DNA of 64,000 nucleotides from Streptomyces violascens (GCF_014649955.1 NZ_BMUA01000002.1:558001-622000); one strand, 5' to 3'; positions 8,653 to 17,843 are shown, counted from the stretch's first letter. A program made the numbers and translations. The notes: a model not told the origin generated them from the letters alone.

Positions 8653-9309
8653 CTACCAGCCGCGTGCGTGCCACTCCGGCAGGTGCGGGCGCTCGTCGCC
8701 CAGGGTGGTGTCGTTGCCGTGGCCGGGATAGACCCAGGTCTCGTCCGGCAGCGTGTCGAAGAGCTTGGTCTCGACATCGCGGATGAGGCTGGCGAAGGCC
8801 TCGGGGTCCTTCCACGTGTTGCCGACACCGCCCGGGAACAGGCAGTCGCCGGTGAACACATGGGGGTGGCCGTGCGGGTCGTCGTAGACCAGGGCGATCG
8901 AGCCCGGCGTGTGGCCGACGAGGTGGCGTGCGGTGAGCTCGACGCGGCCGACCCGGATCGTGTCGCCGTCCTCGACGGGGACGTCGGTCGGGACCGGGAT
9001 GCCCTCGGCGTCGTAGCGTCCCGCATAGGTGCGCGCGCCCGTCGCGGCGACGACCTCGGCGAGCGCCTGCCAGTGGTCGCCGTGCCGGTGGGTGGTGACG
9101 ACGGACGCGATGCCGTCGTCACCGATCAGCGTGAGCAGCGTCGAAGGGTCGGCCGCCGCGTCGATGAGCAACTGCTCGCCGGTGGCCCGGCAGCGCAGCA
9201 GGTACGCGTTGTTGCTCATCGACCCGACCTCGACCTTGGAGATCATCAGGTCCGTCAGCTCGTGCACATCGGCCGGACCGCCGGCCTTCACCGCTCCGCT
9301 GTACGTCAT
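8653..9309 (-). CDS. MBL-fold metallo-hydrolase (glyoxalase II-like)
   Basis: A 218-residue cytoplasmic protein of the metallo-beta-lactamase superfamily. The metal-binding motif HxHxDH is present as HRHGDH. It is followed by the second His region (ARHLVGHTPGSIALVYDD), the Asp ligand in FTGDCLFPGGVG, and a C-terminal PGHGNDTTLG. Length and motif order fit hydroxyacylglutathione hydrolase-like thioester hydrolases; actinomycetes lack glutathione, so the substrate is likely a mycothiol or other thioester (inference). ATG at 9309. It runs tandem with the next minus-strand gene, 21 bp apart. Confidence 0.88.
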   Translation of the reverse strand: MTYSGAVKAGGPADVHELTDLMISKVEVGSMSNNAYLLRCRATGEQLLIDAAADPSTLLTLIGDDGIASVVTTHRHGDHWQALAEVVAATGARTYAGRYDAEGIPVPTDVPVEDGDTIRVGRVELTARHLVGHTPGSIALVYDDPHGHPHVFTGDCLFPGGVGNTWKDPEAFASLIRDVETKLFDTLPDETWVYPGHGNDTTLGDERPHLPEWHARGW

Positions 9310-9330
9310 GGGCTCAGCCTATCGCCGGGG

Positions 9331-10020
9331 TCACAGCGGGGGCAGGGCGGGCAGCGCGCCGCCGGTCACCTTCAGGGCGGCGCCGTCACGCCGTCCGGCG
9401 AGCCAGCCGACGAGGTCCGCGGCGGTTCCGCTCACCTGGACGGGGCTGCCGTCGGCGCCACCTCCAGTCGTCCAGTTCCGGCCGCTGTCGTCGGTCAGGG
9501 CGATCGACGGAAGGTCATGGTGCCCGGCGAACCGCTCGGTGAGGAAGTCGGTCTCGCGCCGGACGAAGTCTTCGGGCAGGTCTTCCAGCTCATAGCCGAT
9601 CCCGAGGTCCACGTGGTGCAGCTCGACCTCGACGAGGCGGCGGAAGGGCACGCGGGCGGCGGCGTCGGTGACGCCGTTGCGCAGCTCGACCGTGCGCGAC
9701 CAGTCGGCGGGGAGCTCGCCCTGCGCCTGGAAGCCGGCCGCGCTCTCGCGCACGTCGGCGAGCTGGGCGTCCAGCGGGCGGGGCGCGTCGCGGTCGATGT
9801 CCGCGTCCCGGGCCTCGGCGCTCGGATACATGGGCCGCCCGGCCAGCACGTTGACGAGCGCGTCCGCGTTCCGTGCGATATGGGCCAGTACATGGCCGCG
9901 GCTCCAGCCGGGCAGCCGTGACGGCTCGGTGACGGAGGCGTTGTCCAGTGCGGCGGCTGCGGTGAGCAGCCGTTCGGTGGCTTCGCGTACAGAGGCCAGG
10001 TCGCGCGCGTGATCAATCAT
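9331..10020 (-). CDS. maleylpyruvate isomerase family mycothiol-dependent enzyme (DinB-like)
   Basis: A 229-residue four-helix-bundle protein. The N-terminal part carries LPGWSRGHVLAHIARNADAL, the MDMPI/DinB motif in which the His residues bind metal; a second set (VELHHVDLGIGYE) supplies the third ligand. The C-terminal part resembles the MDMPI C-terminal lobe (VSGTAADLVGWLAGR). Members catalyse mycothiol-dependent thiol transfer or isomerisation. The ATG at 10020 gives the conserved N-terminus MIDHARDL; a much longer open frame upstream is antisense to uvrA and is not coding. Divergent from uvrA; the 222-bp gap holds an AT-richer stretch with possible -10 sequences (CTATACGCT near 10093) but no clear damage box. 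Confidence 0.88.
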   Translation of the reverse strand: MIDHARDLASVREATERLLTAAAALDNASVTEPSRLPGWSRGHVLAHIARNADALVNVLAGRPMYPSAEARDADIDRDAPRPLDAQLADVRESAAGFQAQGELPADWSRTVELRNGVTDAAARVPFRRLVEVELHHVDLGIGYELEDLPEDFVRRETDFLTERFAGHHDLPSIALTDDSGRNWTTGGGADGSPVQVSGTAADLVGWLAGRRDGAALKVTGGALPALPPL

Positions 10021-10242
10021 GGCGCCGACGATAGCCCCGCCACTCGTCCGGGTGAAGGTGGCCGGACGAGTCCGTAAATCGAATGCGCGTGCTATACGCT
10101 CGTAGTCGGTTCCCTTCTCGGATCCGTTTCGGAACGTGTCCTGATTCATCCAAGAATCAACAACATCACCGTGGCGCCCCCCATACCCTGGGACGGGGGC
10201 TCCTGGAGCTCCCTCGCTCTCTCTAGAAAGGTGCGGACCGGC

Positions 10243-13200
10243 GTGGCCGACCGTCTCATCGTCCGTGGCGCGCGCGAGCACAACCTGAAGAACGTCTCGC
10301 TCGACCTGCCGCGCGACTCCCTCATCGTCTTCACCGGGCTCTCGGGGTCGGGCAAGTCCTCTCTCGCGTTCGACACGATCTTCGCCGAGGGGCAGCGCCG
10401 CTACGTCGAGTCGCTCTCCTCGTACGCCCGCCAGTTCCTCGGCCAGATGGACAAGCCGGACGTCGACTTCATCGAAGGTCTGTCGCCCGCCGTCTCCATC
10501 GACCAGAAGTCGACCTCGCGCAACCCGCGCTCGACGGTCGGCACCATCACCGAGGTCTACGACTACCTGCGTCTGCTCTTCGCGCGCATCGGCAAGCCGC
10601 ACTGCCCCGAGTGCGGCAGGCCGATCTCGCGCCAGTCGCCGCAGGCCATCGTCGACAAGGTGCTCGAACTGCCCGAGGGCAGCCGCTTCCAGGTGCTCTC
10701 GCCGCTGGTGCGCGAGCGCAAGGGCGAGTTCGTCGACCTGTTCGCAGACCTCCAGACCAAGGGCTACAGCAGGGCCCGGGTCGACGGCGAGACCATCCAG
10801 CTCGCCGAGCCGCCCAAGCTGAAGAAGCAGGAGAAGCACACCATCGAGGTGGTCATCGACCGGCTCACGGTGAAGGACGGCGCCAAGCGCCGCCTCACCG
10901 ACTCGGTGGAGACCGCGCTGGGCCTGTCCGGCGGCATGGTCGTGCTCGACTTCGTCGACCTCGCGGCCGACGACCCCGAGCGCGAGCGGATGTACTCGGA
11001 GCACCTGTACTGCCCGTACGACGACCTCTCCTTCGAGGAGCTGGAGCCGCGCTCCTTCTCCTTCAACTCGCCGTTCGGTGCCTGCCCCGACTGCACCGGC
11101 ATCGGCACCCGCATGGAGGTCGACCCCGAGCTGATCATCCCGGACGAGGACAAGTCCCTCGACGAGGGCGCGGTCTCGCCGTGGTCGCTCGGCCACACCA
11201 AGGACTACTTCGCCCGCCTGGTCGGCGCGCTCGCCGACGAGCTGGGCTTCCGCACCGACATCCCGTGGGCGGGGCTTCCGCAGCGCGCCAAGAAGGCGCT
11301 CCTTTACGGCCACAAGACCCAGATCGAGGTCCGCTACCGCAACCGGTACGGCCGCGAGCGGGCGTACACCACCTCCTTCGAGGGCGCGGTGCCGTTCGTC
11401 AAGCGGCGCCATTCCGAGGCGGAGAGCGACGGCGCGCGCGAGCGCTTCGAGGGCTACATGCGCGAGGTGCCCTGCCCGACCTGCGAGGGCTCGCGCCTCA
11501 AGCCCCTGGTCCTCGCGGTCACCGTGATGGAGCGGTCCATCGCCGAGGTCTCCGCGATGTCGATCAGCGACTGCGCGGACTTCCTGGCCGAGCTGAAGCT
11601 CAACAGCCGCGACAAGAAGATCGCCGAGCGGGTCCTCAAGGAGGTCAACGAGCGGCTGAAGTTCCTGGTCGACGTGGGCCTCGACTACCTCTCGCTCAAC
11701 CGCGCGGCCGGCACGCTCTCCGGCGGCGAGGCCCAGCGCATCCGGCTCGCCACCCAGATCGGCTCCGGCCTGGTCGGCGTGCTCTACGTCCTGGACGAGC
11801 CGTCGATCGGGCTGCACCAGCGCGACAACCACCGCCTGATCGAGACGCTCGTACGCCTGCGCGACATGGGCAACACCCTGATCGTCGTCGAGCACGACGA
11901 GGACACCATCAAGGTGGCCGACTGGGTCGTCGACATCGGCCCGGGCGCAGGTGAGCACGGCGGAAAGGTCGTCCACAGCGGCCCGTTGAAGCAGTTGCTC
12001 AGCAACAAGGAGTCGATGACCGGCCAGTACCTGGCGGGCAAGAAGTCGATCCCGCTGCCCGACATCCGGCGGCCCATGGATCCCACGCGCCGCCTCACCG
12101 TGCACGGGGCGAAGGAGAACAACCTCCAGGACATCGACGTCTCGTTCCCGCTCGGCGTGCTGACCGCCGTCACCGGTGTCTCCGGCTCGGGCAAGTCGAC
12201 ACTGGTCAACGACATCCTGTACACGCACCTGGCCCGCGAGCTGAACGGGGCGCGCAGCGTGCCCGGCCGGCACACCCGGGTCGACGGCGACGACCTCGTC
12301 GACAAGGTCGTGCACGTCGACCAGTCGCCCATCGGCCGCACCCCGCGGTCCAACCCGGCGACGTACACGGGTGTCTTCGACCACGTCCGCAAGCTGTTCG
12401 CGGAGACGATGGAGGCGAAGGTCCGGGGCTACCTCCCCGGCCGGTTCTCCTTCAACGTCAAGGGCGGACGCTGCGAGAACTGCTCCGGCGACGGCACCAT
12501 CAAGATCGAGATGAACTTCCTGCCGGACGTGTACGTCCCGTGCGAGGTCTGCCACGGGGCGCGCTACAACCGGGAGACGCTGGAGGTCCACTACAAGGGC
12601 AAGTCCATCGCCGAGGTGCTCGACATGCCGATCGAGGAGGGCCTGGAATTCTTCGAGGCCGTCCCGACGATCGCCCGTCACCTGCGGACGCTGAACGAGG
12701 TCGGGCTCGGGTACGTCCGGCTCGGGCAGTCCGCGCCGACGCTGTCGGGTGGTGAGGCCCAGCGTGTGAAGCTCGCCTCCGAGCTGCAGAAGCGGTCCAC
12801 GGGGCGGACGGTGTACGTGCTCGACGAGCCCACCACCGGGCTGCACTTCGAGGACATCTCGAAGCTGATCAAGGTGCTTTCGGGGCTTGTCGACAAGGGG
12901 AACTCGGTGATCGTCATCGAGCACAACCTGGACGTCATCAAGACGGCGGACTGGGTCGTCGACATGGGTCCCGAGGGCGGCAACGGGGGTGGCCTGGTCA
13001 TCGCCGAGGGCACGCCCGAACAGGTCGCCTCGGTGCCGGCCAGTCACACGGGCAAGTTCCTGCGGGACATTCTGGGGGCGGACCGGATCAGTGACGCGTC
13101 TGTTCCGGTGCGGAAGCCGGTGAAGAAGGCGGCGGCGAAGAAGGCGGTTTCTGCGGCGAAGGCCGCGCCTGCCAAGAAGACGGCCTCTGCTCGGACGGCC

Positions 13201-13257
13201 TCCGCGGTCAAGAAGGCGGCGCCGGCGAAGAAGGCGACCCGGGCTCGCAAGGCGTGA
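10243..13257 (+). CDS. uvrA: excinuclease ABC subunit UvrA
   Basis: ABC-type DNA-damage sensor of nucleotide excision repair. About 1004 residues with two ATPase modules: Walker [10 protein letters not shown] (residues 32-40) and GVSGSGKST in the second half, two LSGGEAQR signatures, and zinc-finger CxxC pairs (CPECGRP; CPDCTG; CPTCEG; CENCSG/CEVCHG). The C-terminus carries about 50 extra residues dominated by Lys, Ala and Pro ([15 protein letters not shown]), resembling histone H1-type tails. GTG at 10243 is preceded by GAAAGG; an in-frame GTG at 10231 would add four residues. Unlike uvrB and uvrC, no TTGTCAGTG box is visible upstream. Confidence 0.98.
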   Translation: MADRLIVRGAREHNLKNVSLDLPRDSLIVFTGLSGSGKSSLAFDTIFAEGQRRYVESLSSYARQFLGQMDKPDVDFIEGLSPAVSIDQKSTSRNPRSTVGTITEVYDYLRLLFARIGKPHCPECGRPISRQSPQAIVDKVLELPEGSRFQVLSPLVRERKGEFVDLFADLQTKGYSRARVDGETIQLAEPPKLKKQEKHTIEVVIDRLTVKDGAKRRLTDSVETALGLSGGMVVLDFVDLAADDPERERMYSEHLYCPYDDLSFEELEPRSFSFNSPFGACPDCTGIGTRMEVDPELIIPDEDKSLDEGAVSPWSLGHTKDYFARLVGALADELGFRTDIPWAGLPQRAKKALLYGHKTQIEVRYRNRYGRERAYTTSFEGAVPFVKRRHSEAESDGARERFEGYMREVPCPTCEGSRLKPLVLAVTVMERSIAEVSAMSISDCADFLAELKLNSRDKKIAERVLKEVNERLKFLVDVGLDYLSLNRAAGTLSGGEAQRIRLATQIGSGLVGVLYVLDEPSIGLHQRDNHRLIETLVRLRDMGNTLIVVEHDEDTIKVADWVVDIGPGAGEHGGKVVHSGPLKQLLSNKESMTGQYLAGKKSIPLPDIRRPMDPTRRLTVHGAKENNLQDIDVSFPLGVLTAVTGVSGSGKSTLVNDILYTHLARELNGARSVPGRHTRVDGDDLVDKVVHVDQSPIGRTPRSNPATYTGVFDHVRKLFAETMEAKVRGYLPGRFSFNVKGGRCENCSGDGTIKIEMNFLPDVYVPCEVCHGARYNRETLEVHYKGKSIAEVLDMPIEEGLEFFEAVPTIARHLRTLNEVGLGYVRLGQSAPTLSGGEAQRVKLASELQKRSTGRTVYVLDEPTTGLHFEDISKLIKVLSGLVDKGNSVIVIEHNLDVIKTADWVVDMGPEGGNGGGLVIAEGTPEQVASVPASHTGKFLRDILGADRISDASVPVRKPVKKAAAKKAVSAAKAAPAKKTASARTASAVKKAAPAKKATRARKA

Positions 13258-13263
13258 GTCCCT

Positions 13264-13337
13264 CTCCCCGCCCCTTCCCGCTGTAACACTCTGCGGCTCC
13301 GCCGCGTGGCCTCCGGGGGCGGGGAAGGGGCGGGGAG
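13264..13337. terminator. long bidirectional hairpin between uvrA and the convergent kinase gene
   Basis: CTCCCCGCCCCTTCCC (13264-13279) is perfectly complementary to GGGAAGGGGCGGGGAG (13322-13337). The loop contains a smaller hairpin, GCGGC-TCC-GCCGC. A further stem, GTCCCGCC (13377-13384) with GGCGGGAC (13396-13403), follows. The 175-bp gap otherwise shows only GC-rich non-coding sequence. Confidence 0.75.
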
Positions 13338-13432
13338 GATGCGTGTCCTGGGGCTCCGCCCTCGGGCTCTGGCCGGGTCCCGCCCCTGCGGCTCTGGCGG
13401 GACTCTGTCCCCGCACCCCCGGGCCCGCCCCC

Positions 13433-14323
13433 TCAGACCCTCCCCACCTCCTCCGCCGTAGGTGGCTGCGCTCCCTCTCTCTCGCAGGTCAGCGCCGCTG
13501 CCCTTGCCGCGTAGCGCAGTACCTCCGGCCAGTTCGCCGAGACCAGGGCGTTCCGGTCCGGGAGGCGGTGCAGTAGCGCGGCGTTCACCGTGTCGCCTGC
13601 GCCGATCGTGTCTGCCACCCTCACCCGCTCGGCGGGGACCGCGTGCTCGGCTCCCTTCGCCGTGTATGCCGTCAGGCCCGCCGCGCCCCGTGTCACCACC
13701 ACCGCCTCCGGGCCCGCTGCCAGCCATTCCTCCACCTCGCCGCCCAGCCACTCCGCGTCCTCCTCCGAGAGTTTCAGGAGGGACACGTACGGAAGCCAGC
13801 TTCTGAAGTGGGTTCGGTAGGCGTCCGGGTCCGGGATCAGGCCCGGGCGGATGTTCGGGTCGAGGAGGGTGAGGATGCCTCTGGCCGACTCCCGGCGGAG
13901 CAGCGCCTCGTACGCCGTCGCGCCCGGTTCGAGTACCAGGGAGCATGTGCCCAGGGCCAACGCGCTTACCGGGGACGGGAGTTGCGGAGGGAGCTCGAAG
14001 AGGCGGTCCGCGGTGCCGTCCGCGTAGAAGCTGTAGCGCGCGGAGCCGTCCGGGGCGACGCTCGCCACCGCCAGCGTCGTCGGCTCCGGGCCGCGCTGCA
14101 CCAGGGACGTGTCCACCCCGGCCGAGTGCAGCCCGCCCAGCAGGGCCTCGCCGAAGCCGTCCGTGGACACCCGGGAGCAGAAGGCGGCCCCCGCGCCGAG
14201 CCGGCCCAGGGCGACCGCGGTGTTGTACGGGCCGCCACCGGGCCGGGGAGCCAGCGGCCCCAGCGGATCCTCGGGGTGCCGCGGCACCAGGTCGATGAGG
14301 GACTCTCCGGCGACGACGATCAC
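13433..14323 (-). CDS. PfkB-family carbohydrate kinase
   Basis: A 296-residue ribokinase/fructokinase-fold enzyme. The N-terminal Gly-rich region (AGESLIDLVP, PGGGPYNTAVALGRLG) binds sugar, and the C-terminal DTIGAGDTVNAALL is PfkB signature 2 with the catalytic Asp. NIRPGL and VVVTRGAAGL are also family hallmarks. Fructokinase-like specificity is plausible but not demonstrable. The GTG at 14323 lies seven bases after TACGTT on the minus strand, consistent with a leaderless transcript; longer in-frame extensions lack family similarity. Divergent from the Rieske gene. Confidence 0.88.
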   Translation of the reverse strand: MIVVAGESLIDLVPRHPEDPLGPLAPRPGGGPYNTAVALGRLGAGAAFCSRVSTDGFGEALLGGLHSAGVDTSLVQRGPEPTTLAVASVAPDGSARYSFYADGTADRLFELPPQLPSPVSALALGTCSLVLEPGATAYEALLRRESARGILTLLDPNIRPGLIPDPDAYRTHFRSWLPYVSLLKLSEEDAEWLGGEVEEWLAAGPEAVVVTRGAAGLTAYTAKGAEHAVPAERVRVADTIGAGDTVNAALLHRLPDRNALVSANWPEVLRYAARAAALTCEREGAQPPTAEEVGRV

Positions 14324-14390
14324 GGCCCAGAACGTAACCCATCCCACTGCCGCTCCGGCAGCCCCGGCGAAGGGCGGGCGATCTGCGCCG

Positions 14391-14421
14391 GTATCGTCGA
14401 TACGCAACCCGGGTCGGTTGC
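14391..14421. promoter_or_regulatory. two adjacent palindromes between divergent genes
   Basis: GTATCG-T-CGATAC (14391-14403) is a perfect 13-base palindrome. It is directly followed by GCAACC (14404-14409) and GGTTGC (14416-14421). They lie midway between the starts of the PfkB kinase and the Rieske protein, a typical operator position. No regulator gene is adjacent. Confidence 0.4.
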
Positions 14422-14483
14422 GCGCGACGACCGCGTCGGCCGCGCAGGCGACCGACCGAGACCAGTGATTCAGTGGAGTACCC

Positions 14484-14912
14484 ATGACCGGCCAGCCCGC
14501 CGCCCGTCGCACCGTGCTGAAAGGCGCTGCCCTCGCCGGGGCCGCGGGGGTCGGCGTGGCCGCCTGCTCCACCGACTCCAAGCTCGGCCACGCCGAGACG
14601 CCGACCCCGACCGCGCCCGAGCCGCTCGGCTCGCCCGACGCGGTCCCGGTCGGCGGCGCCAAGCTCTACCGCGAGCAGCGGGTCATGGTGTCCTGCCCGG
14701 CGAAGGGCGAGTACCAGGCGTTCAGCGCCCAGTGCACGCACGCCGGCTGCCTCCTGGAGAAGATCGAGGACGGCCACGCGAACTGTCCCTGCCACGGCAG
14801 CCGCTTCAACGTGATGACCGGCAAGCCGGTCCAGGGCCCGGCCACCGTGCCGCTGCCCAAGGTGCCGGTGAAGCTCAAGGACGGCCAGCTGGTGGCCGGC
14901 CCCGACGCCTGA
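14484..14912 (+). CDS. secreted Rieske [2Fe-2S] lipoprotein
   Basis: 142 residues. The N-terminus has a twin-arginine-like start (RRTVLKGAALAGAAGVGVAAC) ending in a lipobox Cys at residue 28, so it is probably exported folded by Tat and lipid-anchored. The Rieske motif is complete: C84 and H86 in CTHAGC, C101 and H104 in CPCHGS, plus the disulfide pair C89/C103. A central Pro/Thr-rich linker separates anchor and domain. Stand-alone Rieske lipoproteins of this type are common in Streptomyces; the electron partner is unknown. ATG at 14484. Confidence 0.92.
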   Translation: MTGQPAARRTVLKGAALAGAAGVGVAACSTDSKLGHAETPTPTAPEPLGSPDAVPVGGAKLYREQRVMVSCPAKGEYQAFSAQCTHAGCLLEKIEDGHANCPCHGSRFNVMTGKPVQGPATVPLPKVPVKLKDGQLVAGPDA

Positions 14913-14936
14913 CCCCCGGCCCGGCCTCCCAAGAGC

Positions 14937-15860
14937 TCACTCCCAGTCCCAGTCGATCCCCAGGATCCCCGGCCGCACGCCCTGCTCCACCAGGTGCACC
15001 GAGCGGTGCCGCCCGCTGAGGGTGAGGTCGCTGCGGCCGGAGCGGGTGGCGCCCGTGGAGGTCTGGGCGAAGCGGCGGCAGCGGGCCGGCAGGGCCCGCT
15101 CGTCGAACCGCACCTGAAGGACGTACTGGCCCCCCGCGAAGGCGAAGCCGCGCACGTACTCCCGGCTCGGACCGCCCGTACCGTCCTCGAAGCCGTATCC
15201 GAACAGATACGTCTCGCCGGCCCGCAGCCGGGTGTCGAAGAGCAGCTCGGCGACCAGGACCCCGCTGGCGGCGTCCCAGCGGACGCGGCCGGTTCGGCAG
15301 TTCTCGCCCGCGCGCACCTCGACCCGGGCCGGATCGCAGCCGTCGTCCCCGCGGTGGATGGCCAGATAGCGGTCGATGCCGTCGCGGTGGGCCCGTACGA
15401 CGTGCTGCGAGTCGCGGCCGCGCAGTTCCCGGTCGGCGCCGATGCGGATCCGCTCGTGGTGGCCGACGGTGTGCAGGCCGCCGTCCACCGGGGACTCCAG
15501 CTCGCCGATGAGCTGCTCCACCACCCCCGACGCCTCGACGAGCGAGCGGTAGGAGCGCCCGGCGGGCCGCTCGACGTCGGCCGCCGAGGTGTCGTCGAGG
15601 AGGCGCAGCAGGGAGTTGGCAGGCAGGCCGAGCACCTCTTCCAGGCCGCGCACGGCGCGCAGCGACTCGGGCCGCTGCGGCCGGCGCGCCCCCTGCTGCC
15701 AGTAACTCAGGCTGGTCACGCCGACCTTGATGCCGCGCCCGGCGAGATGGTGCTGGACCCGCTGGAGCGGCAGGCCCCGGACGGACAGGGCGGCGCGCAG
15801 TGCCAGGTGGAACGGGCCGGTGTGCAGCACCTGCGCCAGATCGGCCTCGGTGTGGAGCAT
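14937..15860 (-). CDS. HTH (XRE-like) transcriptional regulator of unknown target
   Basis: 307 residues. The N-terminal part (about 15-95) reads as a helix-turn-helix domain: LALRAALSVRGLPLQRVQHHL, then VTSLSYWQQGARRP as recognition region, then LRAVRGLEEVLGLPANSLLRLLDD. The remaining 200 residues contain beta-rich sequence without a family I recognise (SREYVRGFAFAGGQYVLQVRFDERALP). ATG at 15860 has AGGAG upstream. Divergent from the papain-like protease gene, with repeated GTTCAC sites between, so it is probably the local regulator (inference). Confidence 0.7.
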   Translation of the reverse strand: MLHTEADLAQVLHTGPFHLALRAALSVRGLPLQRVQHHLAGRGIKVGVTSLSYWQQGARRPQRPESLRAVRGLEEVLGLPANSLLRLLDDTSAADVERPAGRSYRSLVEASGVVEQLIGELESPVDGGLHTVGHHERIRIGADRELRGRDSQHVVRAHRDGIDRYLAIHRGDDGCDPARVEVRAGENCRTGRVRWDAASGVLVAELLFDTRLRAGETYLFGYGFEDGTGGPSREYVRGFAFAGGQYVLQVRFDERALPARCRRFAQTSTGATRSGRSDLTLSGRHRSVHLVEQGVRPGILGIDWDWE

Positions 15861-15873
15861 GGGGGACTCCTCA

Positions 15874-15974
15874 GTGAACGTTCACGGTGGGGGATGGGCG
15901 CGAGGCGGCCTCAGGTCGGGGAAAACCTGGTGGCGGCAGGGGAGTTGTTCACACTCCGGCCACTTCGTTCACAC
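15874..15974. promoter_or_regulatory. cluster of GTTCAC sites in the divergent promoter region
   Basis: A perfect 12-base palindrome GTGAACGTTCAC (15874-15885) sits 14 bp upstream of the HTH gene. Two direct GTTCACAC copies follow at 15947-15954 and 15967-15974, 20 bp (two helical turns) apart. This is the pattern expected of operator sites for the adjacent regulator. Confidence 0.5.
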
Positions 15975-16001
15975 CCGCGTCCCACCCCGCATTGAAGCGC
16001 G

Positions 16002-16030
16002 TTGACCTGTTCTCGACAACGTCCGATGCT
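16002..16030 (+). promoter_or_regulatory. probable sigma-70-type promoter of the protease operon
   Basis: TTGACC (16002-16007), a 17-base spacer and GATGCT (16025-16030). The ATG at 16099 follows about 60 bases later, after GGGAGGAA as Shine-Dalgarno. Confidence 0.5.
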
Positions 16031-16098
16031 CAACCACAAGCGTCCGGACGCGGTCCTCCACCATCCCCAACCCCCCACCCCGCCATGGGAGGAACGCG

Positions 16099-16707
16099 AT
16101 GCGCAGCAAGAAGAGACGGCTGTCCGCCCTCACCCTCGTGGTGGCGGCCCTGTTTGCCGCCCCCACGGCAACGGCCACCGCCGCCCCGCACAACGACAAG
16201 CCGGTGCCCGCCGCAGCCGCCGCGGCGAGCTCCAAGAAGCTCAACATCACGATGCAGTCCCAGCAGAAGAACAACTGGTGCTGGGCCGGCAGCGGCAACA
16301 CCATCGCCACCTGGTTCGGCCGCAACTACACCCAGAACCAGTTCTGCAACGCGGCCTTCGGCCGGGCGCAGGGCTACGACTGCCCCAACTGGCAGGCCGA
16401 CCTGGGCAATGTGCAGAACGCCCTGGACTGGGCGGGCATCAACTCGGGCTCGTACGTGAGCGGTTGGCTGCGCTACTCGACCGTACAGACCGAGATCAAC
16501 AACAACCGCCCGATCGAGACCCGCATCCAGTGGTCCGGCGGCGGCGGTCACATGCACGTCCTGTACGGCTACGACGACTCCAGCAGCTGGGTGTACTGGG
16601 GCGATCCCTGGCCCTCCAGCACCCGCTACAACTGGGCCTCGCACGCCTGGTACGTCAACAACAACTCCTTCTCCTGGACCCACTCGCTGTACCGGATCGG
16701 GGCGTGA
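16099..16707 (+). CDS. secreted papain-like cysteine peptidase (C39/C70 AvrRpt2-type fold)
   Basis: 202 residues with a Sec signal peptide (basic MRSKKRR, hydrophobic core, AxA near 27-29), then a short Ala-rich propeptide-like stretch. The catalytic Cys is C61 in QQKNNWCWAGS, the arrangement of papain-like C39/C70 enzymes. H151 (GGGGHMHVLYGYDD) and D169 (VYWGDPWP) complete the apparent triad. Three other Cys residues may form disulfides. It should act outside the cell. The stop codon overlaps the GTG of the next gene (GTGA), so the two are translated together. Substrate unknown. Confidence 0.85.
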   Translation: MRSKKRRLSALTLVVAALFAAPTATATAAPHNDKPVPAAAAAASSKKLNITMQSQQKNNWCWAGSGNTIATWFGRNYTQNQFCNAAFGRAQGYDCPNWQADLGNVQNALDWAGINSGSYVSGWLRYSTVQTEINNNRPIETRIQWSGGGGHMHVLYGYDDSSSWVYWGDPWPSSTRYNWASHAWYVNNNSFSWTHSLYRIGA

Positions 16708-17531
16708 CGACGATGAAGTTGACCCGCCTCGCACCCGCCGCACTGGCCGCGGCGCTCATCCCTCTCGCGGCCCCGCACGCCTTCGCCGACCAGGCACCGC
16801 TCGCCTCCGCCGAGTCGAAGGCCGCGGCCCACCGGGCCGCGTCCGCCCCCGCCACCCTCGACACGCTCTCCCGCTTCTTCGCTCGGGACGGCAAGGTGGC
16901 GCTGAAGGCCGCCGCCCCGCACATCGAGGGCGACGCCGTGCCCGTCTACGCGCTCTCCCCGCAGTTCGTGGCGGGGAAGGCGGGCGCACCCGTCGCACAG
17001 CTGGAATACCTGGCCTCCACGGCCGTCTCCTCGGACGGCCAGAAGGCATCGCTGTGGACGGTTCAGCAGGGCTCCGCCTGGACGGTGGTCAACATAGCCA
17101 CCGGCGACGACGAGTCCCGTTACGCCGCGGCCGGGGCCGCGAAACTCCCCGGCGGCACCGTGTTCCAGGAGCCGCAGATCAACGCCTGGTACGTCGAGAA
17201 GGGCGACAAGGTGCTGCCGCTCGACGAGGACGCCGTCAAGGCGATCGGCGCGAACGGCACCACGCTCGCCGCTTACCAGAAGCGCGTCTCCAAGGCATAC
17301 GGCGACAAGCTGCCGGGCTCGGCCTACGACAGGTCGGGCAAGGCGGGCGGCTATGCGGAGACGGCCGAGGAGACCAGAGCCCAGGCCGCCCAGGCCGCGG
17401 CCGCCGCCGGGGGCGACACCACCCCCTTGACCGCGGTGTCCGCCGTGGCCGGGGCGGGCGCGGTGCTCGCGCTCGGGCTGCTCGGCACGGCGGCGCTGCG
17501 CCGGCGCCGCCGCCCGGGCGGGCAGGCCTAG
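16704..17531 (+). CDS. exported protein with C-terminal membrane anchor, partner of the peptidase
   Basis: 275 residues. Signal peptide (LAPAALAAALIPLAAPHAFA), an extracellular region of about 200 residues with no family I recognise, and a C-terminal hydrophobic helix (AGAGAVLALGLLGTAAL) followed by RRRRRPGGQA, a stop-transfer anchor. No LPxTG sortase motif. The GTG at 16704 overlaps the peptidase stop (GTGA); an ATG at 16713 is the alternative. Tight coupling to a secreted protease suggests an inhibitor, propeptide chaperone or substrate (inference). Followed by a strong terminator. Confidence 0.75.
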   Translation: MTTMKLTRLAPAALAAALIPLAAPHAFADQAPLASAESKAAAHRAASAPATLDTLSRFFARDGKVALKAAAPHIEGDAVPVYALSPQFVAGKAGAPVAQLEYLASTAVSSDGQKASLWTVQQGSAWTVVNIATGDDESRYAAAGAAKLPGGTVFQEPQINAWYVEKGDKVLPLDEDAVKAIGANGTTLAAYQKRVSKAYGDKLPGSAYDRSGKAGGYAETAEETRAQAAQAAAAAGGDTTPLTAVSAVAGAGAVLALGLLGTAALRRRRRPGGQA

Positions 17532-17542
17532 CACCCCTGAGG

Positions 17543-17578
17543 CCGGTGCGGGGGCCCAACGGCGCGCCCCCGCACCGG
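17543..17578 (+). terminator. strong hairpin terminator of the peptidase operon
   Basis: CCGGTGCGGGGGC (17543-17555) pairs perfectly with GCCCCCGCACCGG (17566-17578): a 13-bp stem with a 10-base loop. Confidence 0.8.
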
Positions 17579-17584
17579 TCGCCT

Positions 17585-17637
17585 GCGGACCGTGATCGTT
17601 TCTCGCGCACTTCCCCGCGCCCCTGGCAGGACTGGTG
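17585..17637. repeat. dispersed intergenic repeat, copy 1
   Basis: GCGGACCGTG followed by CTCGCGCACTTCCCCGCGCC and CCTGGCAGGACTG. A closely matching block recurs at 60993-61045. The remaining gap to uvrC (to 17843) holds only GC-rich hairpins such as GGGGGC-TGA-GCCCCC (17711-17725) and short repeats of GGGTTCAGCC; no gene is visible. Confidence 0.55.
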
Positions 17638-17843
17638 CCTGCCAACACCGGCGTCTTCGGCCTGTCCGGCGTGTGAGGACGCGCGCCGCTCTGGCGTGAT
17701 GCGGGGTGCAGGGGGCTGAGCCCCCGCGGGGTGTGGGGTTCAGCCCCAGGGTTCAGCCGGTTCAACCCGCTGCACGGGCGGGTGGGCGGCCGGCTCGCCG
17801 GGGCCCGGGGCGGAGTCCCGGGACGTCGGGCGGGGGCGCCGCG

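Noticed and set aside
7030..9921. Plus-strand 963-codon frame antisense to the MHS transporter and metallo-hydrolase
   Set aside because: Low-complexity Arg/Gln/Gly composition without domains; it mirrors real genes on the minus strand.
9331..13416. Very long minus-strand open frame (over 1300 codons) across uvrA
   Set aside because: Only its last 229 codons resemble a protein family. The rest is the antisense shadow of uvrA, a usual effect of GC-rich third positions.
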